The notes under the pieces are model-generated. The model searched no databases, was not told the origin of the DNA, and saw nothing but the letters and a program-made list of their open reading frames with translations. From assembly GCF_007746795.1 (NCBI RefSeq), contig NZ_CP036343.1:1864531-1928530 (forward strand): a DNA stretch of 64,000 bases. Direction: 5' to 3'. Positions 1 to 11,100 of the stretch are shown one piece after another; within the stretch, counting starts at the first letter, position 1, and the number at the start of each line of letters is the position of its first letter. This stretch comes from Gimesia algae. Lineage in GTDB: Bacteria; Planctomycetota; Planctomycetia; Planctomycetales; Planctomycetaceae. The position numbers and the translations under genes were made by a program.

Positions 1-1946
1 AAGTCATATCTGCTCCTGGACGAGATCAACGAAAGTGGCGTTTGAAAACTGCTGCCGCAGTAGTTGTTACTTTGTTACTGACAGTTTTCGCACTTCAACT
101 GGCAACAAATAACGGCAAAATCACGATCACTTCGTTCGATCCAGCACTGGAAATTATTATCAAACGAAACGGTCGTATCGTGGATAATTTTGCATTACGA
201 CAGCGACCTCAATCAACGTCCTACTTTGCAGGCGAATATGAAGTGGAAATCAAAGGGGGAGCACCAGACGGCGCAACTATTAAGAACGGAAGGTTCAAAC
301 TCACCCGTGGTAAGTCAGTTCTGGTAGAAATCGTTCATGCCAAGACAGTCGACACTGCTCAGTCCACACACTCCGACCGCGCTGCAGCCGAATGGGTGTT
401 GTCGGTTGGCGGCATATTATCTTTGAAGAAAATATCGAGCAATGCTAAACGTCGAATCGAGGTGAAATTGAAAAACATGTTGCCCGCAGAGCGATTCGAA
501 GTTCGGGCTGTGGGTTTCGGAGATCTGTATAATCGTAAAAAAGTGAACGATGACAACATTATCAACTTGAAAGGTTTGTCTGAATTGACGTCCCTTAGTT
601 TAACTCAGACAGAAGTCACCAGGCATGGAATCTCGCAACTCGCGTCATTGCCCAGCCTCAATAGAATCATGATGCCCTATAAGTTCGATGAGAAGGAACT
701 CGGCTGTCTCTCACAACTGAAAGGCCTCAAACATGTTGAATTATCCACGCCGAACTATACTGATGCGTGTATTATCCATCTGAATAAGCTACCCCAACTC
801 ATACGTCTCGAACTTGTGAAGACCGCGATTACTGAAAAGGGGTTCAAGCAACTTTCCGCGCAGCAACTCAGTTCGATTAGATTATGTGAAAATTTCGAGC
901 TATATGAAGTGGCTCTTAAGCATTTTCAGAATTTACAGAATTTTCCGAAATTGATAGACATTACCATAATCGGAAATCGCACTGGTCGCGTTCTCACAGA
1001 TTCAGGCCTCATGCATCTGCAAAAGATCAAGCAGTTGCGACAAGTGAGCCTGATCAACACTAATGTAACAGTCGCTGGAATTGCTGCCCTCAAACAAGCG
1101 TTACCAGCTTGTAAGGTCGATTGGAACGGCCCGCCTCAGGTTAAATTATCGGCCGATCCCGAACGTGCAGTTGCAGTATGGGTTTTGCAAATCGGGGGAA
1201 AATTAGAAATCGATGTAGATGGGAGTATCCGAGACATCGACATCGAGAAACTGGAAGATCTCCCAGACGAAAATTTTCGTGTGACACAAGTTGGGTTTGA
1301 TCAGAATTCTTATATCGATGACGAAAGCCTCTCTAATCTTAGCCAGCTACAATACCTTGATAGATTATTAATCGTTCACAAGAAAGTCTCGGGCGCGGGA
1401 TTTAAGTATCTCTCTGCAATGCAAGGACTACAGAGCCTTGATTGTTCCGGGTCTCTGGTGACAAACCAAAGTCTTTCCATAGTAAAAAAATTACACGACC
1501 TGGTGTATCTCAATCTTCATAGTACCAGAGTCACCGACGAGGGAATACAATCAATTCTCCCAATGAAGAAGCTGCTGTATTTGAATCTCAGTGGGGTCAG
1601 CGATACCGGGGTGCGCCATCTGACTAAGATGACTCAACTCCAATTCCTTGTGATAGAAAGTAGAAATGTCACAGACGACGGGTTGAAGCACCTTGGCACG
1701 ATGAAAAACCTGGTTAATCTTGCACTTACACAAGCTCAACTTACCGATCAAGGATTAGTGCACCTGACAGATTGTCACAATCTCAGAATGCTTGATCTTT
1801 CACAAACGCCGATTTCCGATTTAGGATTAAAACAACTCTCTAAATTAAAGTCTCTCACTAAACTCAGACTTCTAAGCACAAAAGTAACGGCCAAGGGAGT
1901 CGCTGAGCTGAAGAAATCCGTGCCTCAATGCACCATCGTTTACTAA
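1..1946 (+). CDS. Membrane-anchored leucine-rich-repeat protein, 5' end beyond the window
   Basis: The frame is open to the left edge, so the TTG at 42 is only the first start inside the window. Residues just upstream (RDQRKWR) followed by a hydrophobic stretch (residues about 4-22 from that TTG) look like a cytoplasm-to-membrane junction. Planctomycete Ser/Thr kinases often have this layout (kinase, membrane helix, short beta domain, repeats), so the missing part could be a kinase; that is inference. Two similar halves follow, each opening with a WVLxxGGxL segment (near residues 115 and 376) and continuing with LRRs containing TDxGLxxL-type units. The halves end at CKVDW and CTIVY. Function is unknown; LRRs usually bind protein. 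The stop at 1944-1946 is followed in frame by another LRR unit (next entry). Confidence 0.8.
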   Translation, partial: VISAPGRDQRKWRLKTAAAVVVTLLLTVFALQLATNNGKITITSFDPALEIIIKRNGRIVDNFALRQRPQSTSYFAGEYEVEIKGGAPDGATIKNGRFKLTRGKSVLVEIVHAKTVDTAQSTHSDRAAAEWVLSVGGILSLKKISSNAKRRIEVKLKNMLPAERFEVRAVGFGDLYNRKKVNDDNIINLKGLSELTSLSLTQTEVTRHGISQLASLPSLNRIMMPYKFDEKELGCLSQLKGLKHVELSTPNYTDACIIHLNKLPQLIRLELVKTAITEKGFKQLSAQQLSSIRLCENFELYEVALKHFQNLQNFPKLIDITIIGNRTGRVLTDSGLMHLQKIKQLRQVSLINTNVTVAGIAALKQALPACKVDWNGPPQVKLSADPERAVAVWVLQIGGKLEIDVDGSIRDIDIEKLEDLPDENFRVTQVGFDQNSYIDDESLSNLSQLQYLDRLLIVHKKVSGAGFKYLSAMQGLQSLDCSGSLVTNQSLSIVKKLHDLVYLNLHSTRVTDEGIQSILPMKKLLYLNLSGVSDTGVRHLTKMTQLQFLVIESRNVTDDGLKHLGTMKNLVNLALTQAQLTDQGLVHLTDCHNLRMLDLSQTPISDLGLKQLSKLKSLTKLRLLSTKVTAKGVAELKKSVPQCTIVY

Positions 1947-2075
1947 TTCTCCCAGTTGAGTGTTTTGATGTTCTACTCGACACAAATCACTTCTGAAGGT
2001 GCTAAGAAACTGGCCGATGGCCTTCCCAATTGCAAAATCTATCTTTCTGGTATCGCACAATTGGCAAGTCACTGA
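1947..2075 (+). pseudogene. Extra LRR unit in frame behind the stop codon of the preceding gene
   Basis: Reading on past the TAA at 1944-1946 without changing frame gives about 42 residues that resemble a further terminal LRR: LSVLMFYSTQITSEGAKKLA, then GLPNCKI, ending at a TGA at 2073-2075. This matches the ends of the two LRR halves upstream (GIAALKQALPACKV and GVAELKKSVPQCTI). Either the gene once ended here and a point mutation shortened it by one repeat, or the unit is a decayed duplicate. Translation of this segment is not expected unless the stop is read through. Confidence 0.55.
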
Positions 2076-2543
2076 CGCTACTGCTTTCTACACTCTGCCT
2101 CCCCCCTTGTCTCACTCTGTTGTGTTTCTGCAACGTGTTTTTGTGAAACGGTTTATGGATGATTTGATTGCATTAATCCGGATTTCATTGCAAATCTCGT
2201 AAACATGCGTTAGGCGCATTCGTTCTTGGAATTAAGAGAACCGCTTCGGCTGAATATTCTGCCGATTTCCCCCAGTTGCTCTTATTGACAGCCTGACTCC
2301 ACACAACTCAGAGAATCATAATGACACACAAAAATTTCATGAAGAATCTCCGTAAACGTAGCCGCCGACATGCCAACAAACGTAACCGCAGGAATGCTGG
2401 CAGACAGCAGGTTCAGATTGAACAGCTTGAACCAAGGTTGTTACTGACGGCCGACTTATCGGCCAATCGGCTTGAAATGCTTCTAGATCAACATAGCCCG
2501 GAAGATTTCACTGAGGGGCTCAACGCATTTATTGGCGGCCTTG

Positions 2544-2549
2544 AGAACT
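2544..2549. repeat. Left target-site duplication of the IS21 element (AGAACT)
   Basis: AGAACT directly precedes the TG end of the element and is repeated exactly after its CA end. Six base pairs is within the 4-8 bp usual for IS21 insertions. Confidence 0.9.
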
Positions 2550-2582
2550 TGGAGATTGGCGTGCAAAGCGGACCCACTTTGG
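2550..2582. repeat. Left terminal inverted repeat of IS21 element
   Basis: Matches the reverse complement of 5078-5110 at 32 of 33 positions by my hand alignment; the core is AAAGCGGACCCACTTTGG. Confidence 0.88.
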
Positions 2583-2665
2583 GGGAGTTATTGGCGCGTA
2601 AAATGGACCCATCGTAGCAAGTTCCTGATACTGGAGGCTTTTGACCTTCAGTTTCGGGGTGAAGG

Positions 2666-4369
2666 ATGCTTACGGTGGACGATTACGGACGTATACGGCG
2701 TGCTCATCGCGACGGGATGAGCATCCGGGAAATCGCTCGGACATTTCATCATTCACGGCGAAAGATCCGCGAAGTATTACACGGTGCAGGGCAACCGCAA
2801 CAATATTCGCAGCGCCAGACTCAGGCGGCTCCCCGACTGGGCCCCTTCCATGAGACCATCCGACAGATTCTCGCCGATGATGAATCGCAACCACCCAAAC
2901 AGCGGCACACAGCACAACGAATCTTTGAGCGACTGCGGGACGAGCACGGCTATCTCGGCGGTTACGATGCAGTTTGTCGATTCGTGCGGAAGCACCGAAC
3001 CAATAAACGTGAAACATTCATCCCGCTTGATCACCAACCGGGCCAACGGCTGGAAGCCGACTTCGGCAAGATTTATGTCGATTTTCCCGACGGACGACGA
3101 CGGGTTTCAGTGTTGATTCTGGTCTGGTCGTATTCCAACGCCCCCTTTGTGATCGCTCTACCGACGGAACGGACCGAAGCGATTCTGGAAGGCATGGTGC
3201 AGGCGTTCGAGTATTTTGATCGCGTTCCCAAAGAAGTCTGGTGGGACAACCCGAAAACGGTAGCCGACGCGGTGCTCAGCGGGCGGAGTCGCAAAATCAA
3301 CCAACGTTATGCAGCCCTGGCAAGTCATTATGTCTTTGAACCACTGTTCTGCCTGCCGGCCAGCGGGAACGAAAAACCGGTCGTTGAGAATCGCGTGAAG
3401 ACGTTGCAGCGGAAATGGTCGACTCCGGTTCCCAAGATGGAAGATTTCGAGGAACTCAACAACTATCTTCGGCAATGCTGCCTCCAGGAACAGCAGCGTC
3501 TCAGTAGTGGTAAGACAGAAACCATCGGCACACGATTGGAACAGGACAAACAAAACGCCGCCGGGTTGCCCAGGCACCGCTTTGATCCGTGCATCCGCCG
3601 GGAAGTAAAGGTCAACAAGTATCAGTTCGCCCGGTTTGAGAACGTGGATTACAGCGTGCCGCGACAGTGTGCGTTTCAGACGGTGAGCGTCAAAGGTTAC
3701 GTTGACCGTGTGGAAATGGTCTTTAAGGGAACTGTGGTGGCAACCCATCAAAGAAGCTATGAGAAAGGGTGTCAGATTCTTAACCCGTTGCATTACCTCG
3801 CAGCTTTGGGGCGGCGACCGGCTGCGTTAGATCATTCCAACGTCTACCGTCAGTGGAAGCTACCGCCGGTGTTTGACGAACTTCGCGAACGGCTGGAAAA
3901 CCGGCATGGCTTATGTGCGGGAGCAAAACAATATGTACGAGTGCTACAGCTATTGTCCGCACATCCAGTCCAGCGCGTCCAGAAAACCATCGAACAGTTG
4001 CGTGGCCCCGAAGGAGCGGATGCCGACCGGATCATTCGCCGGGTCAAACGCAGTACCGCGCATGCCCGCAATCAGCCTGATTTCTCTCCGGCAACTCTGA
4101 GCAAAGAAGAATTGAGTCGTCCGGAGGTCTTGTCGGTACAGGTTCCCTGTCCGAGCCTGAACCATTTTGATTTGTTTCTTTCTACGTCAACACAAGGAGA
4201 TCATCGTGCCCCCACAAACAATACAGAAGAAAAACGATCCGAATCTACTGCTGCAGAGCAATCTCAAGCAGTTAAGGTTACCGGCCATGAATGCGGAGTT
4301 CGAGAAGTTGGCCCACGAAGCGGCCAACTCAAATCAGACGTTCGAGCAATATCTGCTGCAGTTGACTGA
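2666..4369 (+). CDS. istA: IS21-family transposase IstA
   Basis: DDE transposase that cuts and joins the element ends with help from the IstB ATPase. The N-terminus has a helix-turn-helix (SIREIARTFHHSRRKIREVL, residues about 19-38). The integrase core shows the acidic residues in ADFG (about 132), WWDNPKT (about 192) and the E in NEKPVVE (about 231-237). A basic Mu-type C-terminal region follows. The 567-aa length exceeds the usual roughly 500-520. The frame runs 164 bp into istB and its last 50 or so residues look unrelated to IstA, so a stop near the istB start may have been lost. No disabling lesion was seen in the catalytic region. Confidence 0.93.
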   Translation: MLTVDDYGRIRRAHRDGMSIREIARTFHHSRRKIREVLHGAGQPQQYSQRQTQAAPRLGPFHETIRQILADDESQPPKQRHTAQRIFERLRDEHGYLGGYDAVCRFVRKHRTNKRETFIPLDHQPGQRLEADFGKIYVDFPDGRRRVSVLILVWSYSNAPFVIALPTERTEAILEGMVQAFEYFDRVPKEVWWDNPKTVADAVLSGRSRKINQRYAALASHYVFEPLFCLPASGNEKPVVENRVKTLQRKWSTPVPKMEDFEELNNYLRQCCLQEQQRLSSGKTETIGTRLEQDKQNAAGLPRHRFDPCIRREVKVNKYQFARFENVDYSVPRQCAFQTVSVKGYVDRVEMVFKGTVVATHQRSYEKGCQILNPLHYLAALGRRPAALDHSNVYRQWKLPPVFDELRERLENRHGLCAGAKQYVRVLQLLSAHPVQRVQKTIEQLRGPEGADADRIIRRVKRSTAHARNQPDFSPATLSKEELSRPEVLSVQVPCPSLNHFDLFLSTSTQGDHRAPTNNTEEKRSESTAAEQSQAVKVTGHECGVREVGPRSGQLKSDVRAISAAVD

Positions 4370-4997
4370 ACTGGAAGTGGCGGCACGGTCCACGAATGCG
4401 CTGACCAGCCGGATCAAACAGGCTCAGTTCCCAGTGGAAAAAGGGCTGGAAGATTACGACTTCGCGGCCATGAAATCAGTCAACAAACAGAAGGTGTTGG
4501 AGCTGGCCCGTGGTGAATGGGTCCGGCAACATACCAATCTCTGTCTGCTTGGTCAGCCGGGAACGGGCAAAACCCATCTGGCGATTGCACTGGGCCTGGC
4601 CGCCTGTCGTGAAGGAATCCGAACGAAATTCTTCACCGCTGCGGCACTCGTCAATCAACTGGAAACCGCGCAACAGCAATACAGTCTGGAGCGTCTCCTG
4701 AACAGGCTCGACAAGCTCGATCTGCTGATTGTCGACGAGCTGGGTTATCTGTCTTTCAGCCGTGCTGGTGCGGAACTACTGTTCCAGGTGTTTGCTGATC
4801 GTTATGAAAGACGAAGTCTGCTGATCACCAGCAACCTCGCCTTCAGCGACTGGGGCCAGATCTTTCAGGGCGAACGGATGACGGCAGCACTTTTGGATCG
4901 ATTAACGCACCATTGTGAAATATTTGAGATGAATGGTGAAAGCTATCGGTTCAAAGAGTCGATGAAACAAAAGAAGCCACCTCGCAAAAAAGCCTGA
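4206..4997 (+). CDS. istB: IS21-family helper ATPase IstB
   Basis: AAA+ ATPase related to DnaC that selects targets and activates IstA. Walker A is GQPGTGKTHLA and Walker B LLIVDELGYL, followed by the sensor region LLITSNLAFSDW. I place the start at the GTG at 4206, because AAGGAG (4194-4199) is well spaced before it and family homology begins about there; an upstream start at 4167 would add 13 unlikely residues. This gives 263 aa, a normal IstB size. It overlaps the 3' part of istA. Confidence 0.93.
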   Translation: MPPQTIQKKNDPNLLLQSNLKQLRLPAMNAEFEKLAHEAANSNQTFEQYLLQLTELEVAARSTNALTSRIKQAQFPVEKGLEDYDFAAMKSVNKQKVLELARGEWVRQHTNLCLLGQPGTGKTHLAIALGLAACREGIRTKFFTAAALVNQLETAQQQYSLERLLNRLDKLDLLIVDELGYLSFSRAGAELLFQVFADRYERRSLLITSNLAFSDWGQIFQGERMTAALLDRLTHHCEIFEMNGESYRFKESMKQKKPPRKKA

Positions 4998-5077
4998 GTC
5001 GCTTCCACACTTTGGCATACTGACCACCACGTTACCCCACGTGGTTAACCCAACCCCAGGTGGGTCCCATTTCCGCG

Positions 5078-5110
5078 CCAAAGTGGGTCCGCTTTACACG
5101 CCAATCTCCA
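5078..5110. repeat. Right terminal inverted repeat of IS21 element
   Basis: Inverted partner of 2550-2582. A second, inner repeat of the same type sits at about 5058-5077, giving tandem terminal repeats. Confidence 0.88.
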
Positions 5111-5116
5111 AGAACT
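5111..5116. repeat. Right target-site duplication of the IS21 element (AGAACT)
   Basis: Second exact copy of AGAACT, straight after the element. Deleting the element and one copy restores the reading frame of the interrupted gene. Confidence 0.9.
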
Positions 5117-8100
5117 CTTTGGATGCTGTCATCGACAATGTCAGCGAATTGCCTTTGATTGGTGACCGCCTGGCTGACACCTTTGATCCTTTATTTGTCA
5201 CGTTAAGCAATTTACAAGAAGAACTACAGACCCAAATCAGTAATGCATTTAGCGATTCTGAATTAGATCCGACTTCCAGTCTGCTGGAGTTGTACGAATC
5301 GAGCTTATTTCGCGTGCTTGGTCCAGATGGGTTAGACATCCTGCAGGATGGTTCGGACCCGGATAATAAAATTGAAGTTTCTGATATCGTCCGTACCTCC
5401 GGTGTTGATACCACCGACGAGGGATTGGAACTTGAAACTACAGATTGGGTCCAATGGGATGTGCATCTGGGGCAAGAGTTCTCGGTTGATCTGCCTTTTG
5501 AGATTGGTTTTGATGTCGGGAATTTGCTCAATTCCGATTTGTTCTCTAACCTTGGGCTGCAAATTGATGCCAGTGAAGGAGTGCGTGCAGATGTTTTTTG
5601 GGATCTGCGTCTAGGGTTTGGGGTCACTTTGGGAAATGTGACAACGGAAGTTGATACCGGCTTTTTTGTCAATAGTGGCGCCGTTGATCTGTTTGGAGAT
5701 GGTGTAGAAGAATTCCGAGCCGGAATCGACGTGTATTCGGCGCCCCCGAAAGACGCGTTTGGACAAGACATCCTTTCAGATGAAGCTGGGATTTCCGGTG
5801 ATATTGCCTTGGGGCTGGTCAATGGACATGTTGAAGACGGCACTGTCGCCCGGGCACAGGTTTCGGCAGGTGGTGAAGCCGTTCTCGCCACTGATACGAT
5901 CAGTTCATTGAACTATGACACAGAGTTCACGCTCACTCTCCAAAAAGAAAATGGAACCACCGAATCAAAGCTCATACAACATGCTGTTAACGGTGGTGAA
6001 ACTTTTGCCGAATTTCTGGCCAATTTAAATCTCGATCTACTTGGTGCGTTTGGCCCGTTGCCTGAAGTCATTGCCTCGGCAGATTTCTCAGGTATCAACG
6101 GATTATTTGATCAGGAAGAAGGACAAGGCGGGCCTTCGCTAATCTTCACAGCCACGTCACCAGAGATTCAATCGATGACGATTGAATTTGCCACTCCACC
6201 GAACGACGTGGAAATTGGCACTCCCAGCAACACACTCGGATTTCTGCAAACGCAGTTTGAAGACGGTCGGTCGCAGGCCATTGGATTTACCGGCAACGAA
6301 TCCATGTCAGGCAACGTGTTAAGCGCAGAAACCTTGGCCCCGGCTGATGGCATGATCGCTGAGGACATTGACTTTACATTGCTCGTGAACGGCACAAAAG
6401 TTCCGATCATCCTCCGCACGACCCTTGCGGAAGGAGAAGTAGAGAGTCTCGAAGATTTGCAGGCGTCGCTGGCTGAAAGGTTGAGCGATTCACTCTCGCA
6501 AGCGGGAATCCTTCCCCAGGACTTTGGACTCCCTCCAGACAGTGAAGTTATCGAACTCAGGCTGACCGGCGATACATTCGAATTCGTCTCCAATGCTCCT
6601 GGAGTGACTCTCTCTGTTCACGCAGACGGGCTCGAGAAATCGCGGCTTTCTGTGGTCTTCACTGTTGATATCGTAAATCCGGATGAAAACTTTGATCCGG
6701 ACCCCGATCCTGTTGACGGTGATCAGTCGACACGGGACCGACTGACGTTTCAGCAGATAAACGAAAAAATCAACGATAACAGAGTCTTCGACGTGTTTAC
6801 ACCTGAATTGAAGGCAACGGGAGAAGCTCGATTTCATGTCAGTACCGATACCGATGATCTCAGCGGTTACGCAGAGCAGTCACTAGGCCTGACTGGTGGT
6901 TCGCTCGGATTGCCGGAAGTCGCATTCGACCTCAAAGTGGATGCATCTACCAGCCTGACATACGACCAGGATTCGGGCTTCGAAAGCGATGCGAGCATCG
7001 AAAGCCTGATCTTTGACAACATCACCCTTGACATTGGCTCCTTATTAGCGACTGTGGCTGCTCCCGTTGCCAACGTGGCGGGAACGACACTGGGGCCGGT
7101 CTTCGGTGTGTTGGGTGATGGTGTCGGAGCGGCGGGTGGATTTCTCAATTCACCGATTCCGCTGCTGAATATCATCGGCCCCGCCATGGGATTTGGCACA
7201 CCGAGTATTCTTGACCTTTCGGGTAACACAGAGAATCTGAACAAGTTCTTCAACGCGACCGAAGGCCTGTTCAATTTCGGTAGTCAGATGAGTTCCTTCC
7301 TTTCCACTTACGATGGTCGCCCTATCAGTTTTGGCGGGCTAGAGTACGATTTCGATCTCGAAATACTCGTCCCTACCGAATTAGCGAGCATGGTCGATTC
7401 GATTGACGTGGATGAATTTCTGGCATTGCCCGATGCTGATTATGACCAGGGCGGATTTTCATACGATATTTTTGAGCCAGAATCAATCACCAACATGATT
7501 CTAGGAAACCCATTCGATATCGTCAGCTTCGTCCTGCCGAGTGCTGATTTGAGTCTGGGGGGAGATTTCGGTTTTGACTTCAAGGCACTGAATTTCAATC
7601 TCCATGCGAATGCAAATCTGCATTTGGGGGAACTGGCATTTGTTTACGATTCCACAGGACTCGAACAAATAGTAAGCGCAGCACGCGCTGGGGTGAATCC
7701 TGACTATCGCGATCTCCTGGATGGATTTTATATCGGCAATGAGGAAGGCGATGGTAAAGAACTTTCACTGACGATTGACGTTGGCGGAGGTGGTGGGGTG
7801 GATATTGAAGTATTCTTCGCCAACGCGTTAGCAAATCTGGGCGGCGAGGTCTTCTTTGATCTACAAGACCCCAACAATGACGGCCAATTACGGCTCAACG
7901 AGATTTTCGAAGTCACAGATGGATTCTCGAATCCACAGAAGATCATCAATTTATTCGATGCGGGTGTCGACATCGAAGGCAACTTTGATTTTGCGGGTGG
8001 CTTTCGCATCTTTTTGCTACTTAAGACAATCACACAGAGTGTTTCGCTCGGTGGAGTGGGAATTCCAGACAACTTTGACATCAGTTTGTCTCTCAGCGAT

Positions 8101-11100
8101 ATCCTGGGATATTCCGTTGATGAAACTCAAACTGCCGAGCCCCCTGCCCTGGCGACCGAAGTCATTGAAAATGGCGAACGTGTGTTGCGAATCAACACTG
8201 GCTCATTTGCTACCGACCGTATTTACGGTGACACAGATGACTCTGGTGGCATCACGGTTAGCGGCAACGATGGCAGTATTATCGTCACGGTTAACGTGCC
8301 AGGCGAAGGGGAAGTGGTCGAGACTTTCTCGAACAACTTTGATCGTGTTTTGATTGTCGGAACAGAAGCCGACGACAACATAGATTTTTCGGGTCTGAGT
8401 AACGTAGCCGTCGAAGTACATGCGCTCGGTGGTAACGACACGATCAAAACCGGCGGTGGAAATGATCTCATCTTCACTGGTACGGGAAATGACACCGTCT
8501 ACGCGGGCACAGGGGATGACATCGTCCTGGGTGAAGATGGTGACGACACAATTTTTGGCGAAACAGGCGCTGATGTTATCGATGGTGGTCACGGTAATGA
8601 CACGATTAATAGCGGCTCGGGTAACGACTTCATCACCGGCGGGTGGGATGACGACCTGTTGATCAGCGTCGCGGGGATTGACCAGGTTTTTGGAGATCGG
8701 GGTGAGGATACCATTCAAATTGACCACCGGTCTCAAGCCACTATTGATGGTGGACGTGGCTTCAACACATTATTGATCAATGATGCTCAGAACGATTTCA
8801 ATAGCGATCGTCCACTTACCGCGACTCTCACTGCGAATACATTCGACGTCATCGGTGGCAGCACATCGACTTATTCAGATATCGACTTCGTTGACGTTTC
8901 GCTCGGATCTCTCGCTGACGTCTTGACGATTCATTCTACCTCATCATCGGTCCGAGTCGATGGAATTGTCGGCCTCACCGAATCCGATTCCCTGATCATC
9001 GATCGCACACACGACACAGTCGATAGAAATGGCGTACTCACAGGCGATACGATCACTGGCCTGGGACTCCATGATATCACTTATACCAACATTGAAAACC
9101 TCGCGATCAACCTTGGTAGCGGTTCTGACCATTTTACTGTCGAAAGTACTTCCGAATTAACGGCTACCACAATCAATAGCGGTTCAGGCGATGATACGAT
9201 CACACTCAAATCAGTCGGCAGCACAAAGCTAACTCAGATCATCGGTAATGATGGAAGCGATGAAGCGATTCTACTCATTCCAGATAATCCATCAGAATTT
9301 GGGCAACTCGGCGTCGGCGTCGAACGGCTGGTGATTGACAATTCCACTGCGGGTGACTCGGTCTCTTGGGAATACAGCGATGGTCGAATTCAGGCAAATG
9401 GTAATCCCATTGTTGACGCCCTTGGGGCGGAGCTGGTTGTTTTCACTGCTGGCCTGGGCGGAGCCGATTCGCTGGTCGTGGAAGACAACGTTGACAATCC
9501 GCAGTTCATCACAATCAAAAACGATCAGGTTCAAATTCTGGAAGGGATCAACCTGCTTCAACAAAACGCAGCTCAGAATTTTTCGTTTGACACCACACAA
9601 TTTCCAACTTCCGCACAAGGTATTGCAGGAGCCCGGGGGATCATCGATAGCCCAGATGGAAATCACGTCTATGTTACAGGTGGTTCACACATCGCAGTTT
9701 ATCGACGGCAACTGGATGTCAACGGTAACAGAACTCAAAACCTGGAGTTCATCCAGGTTCTCGTCGACGGGATTAACGGTGTTGATGGACTCCATGGGGC
9801 GCAGGATGTGGTCGTCAGCCCGGACGGACGCCACGTCTATGTTGCAAGTTTCAACGACCAGAAGATTGCCATTTTTGAACGCGTTTCAGAAACCGGTCGG
9901 CTGATGTATAGAAGTCGGCTACACATGCCCGGTCAATCATTTACCGGCATTACCATGGGACTCAATTCGCGGGTTTATGCGATTGCTGGCGGGTTCTTGA
10001 CTTGGTTCGAACGCGACCCCACAGACGGTCAGATCAGGGTTGGGGGGCTCCAAGTCCCCGGGGGCACGCTTACTGACATTACCGTCACGCCTGACGGTGG
10101 CGAAGTGTACGTGACGACACAAAATGGTATTCACCGTTACGACGTCCACTTGAACGGCCATATCCTCGTCGATTCACAATTAACCCCCGGCGAGAGCTTA
10201 TTCCTGGGTCAGTCAATTTACTCTCCGAACGGTGCTGTACGGCTTACTCTGCAACATGATGGAAACCTGGTGCTGCATGACGTGAGTTTCCCTGCTCCCC
10301 GGTTACTATGGCAGCTCGTCACGCAAAATACGGGTGTTGTGCGCGCCACGATGCAGACAGACGGGAACTTTGTGCTCTATAGAGCCGATGGTTTCGCCGT
10401 CTGGGATTCCCAAACGGCGGGTCATAATGGACTTCGTGCGGTTGTCGAAGACGATGGAATCTTCAAGTTTCGTAACCCAGCCAATGTGGAGATCGTATCT
10501 GCTCGTGGTCGTTTAGGCCAGGAGTATTCATTTGCCGACAGGGCCGACAGTTTTCCTTACAAATCGGTGACTGCAACAAACCAATATGTGTATGTCGGAA
10601 CGTCCACAGGAATTCGCCGCTACGATCGCAATTTGAATTTAATCAATACTAAATTTAGCGTACGAGGAACAGACGTTAGCACACTTGATATTCACGAGCC
10701 TTCCGGAACCCTGGTAGCCGGTTTCGACACTCGAACGACGCGGCCAATTGGAACTGATCAATTGATTGGCAACCAGGATTTACATCTGGGGCAGTCGATC
10801 TACTCTCCGAACGGTGCTGTGCGACTCACCTTGCAACCCGATGGGAACCTGGTGATCTATAATCTGAGAGACACCACTGGAAACCCGTTAATCTGGAGTC
10901 TCGGAACACAGGGCAGCGGCGCTGCTTTCCTCAGGATGCAGACGGACGGGAACCTTGTCCTCTATAGAGCTGGCGGCGCCTCCGTAGTTTGGAATGCCGG
11001 TACTTTCAATAGTGGTGCGGTACGTGCAAACATACAAGACGACGGAAACTTCGTACTGTATCGATCGAACAATACGATAGCCTGGGTAACGAATAGCGTG

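Larger units (their letters stand above)
2321..2617 (+). pseudogene. 5' piece of a giant LEPR-XLL gene, cut off by an IS21 element
   Basis: Starts at an ATG and encodes a basic N-terminus followed by the motif LEPRLLL (residues 36-42), the signature of the LEPR-XLL domain found at the N-terminus of very large planctomycete surface proteins; its exact role in export is not settled. Genuine sequence ends at residue 76 (nt 2548-2549). The remaining residues to the TAG at 2615-2617 are encoded by the left end of the inserted element. Joining nt 2549 to nt 5117 (removing the element and one target duplication) continues the frame as GGLEN-SLDAVIDNV and gives a 4,049-aa protein. Only a 98-aa truncated product can be made as the DNA stands. 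Confidence 0.85.
2550..5110 (+). mobile_element. Complete IS21-family insertion sequence, 2,561 bp
   Basis: The ends read TG...CA, as is usual for IS21. The outer 33 bp of the left end and the reverse complement of the right end match at all but one position (start TGGAGATTGGCGTG), and a second related repeat lies inside each end (GGACCCA core at about 2604-2610 and 5061-5067), the multiple terminal repeats typical of this family. A 6-bp direct repeat AGAACT flanks the element. It carries istA and istB in the usual order and strand. Both genes look intact, so the copy may be active. It interrupts the giant gene on the same strand. Confidence 0.95.

Noticed and set aside
2593-5099. First guess of IS21 ends at the inner GCGxGTAAA...GGACCC repeats
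   Set aside because: These are the inner terminal repeats. The outer 33-bp inverted repeats and the exact AGAACT duplication place the ends at 2550 and 5110 and restore the reading frame.
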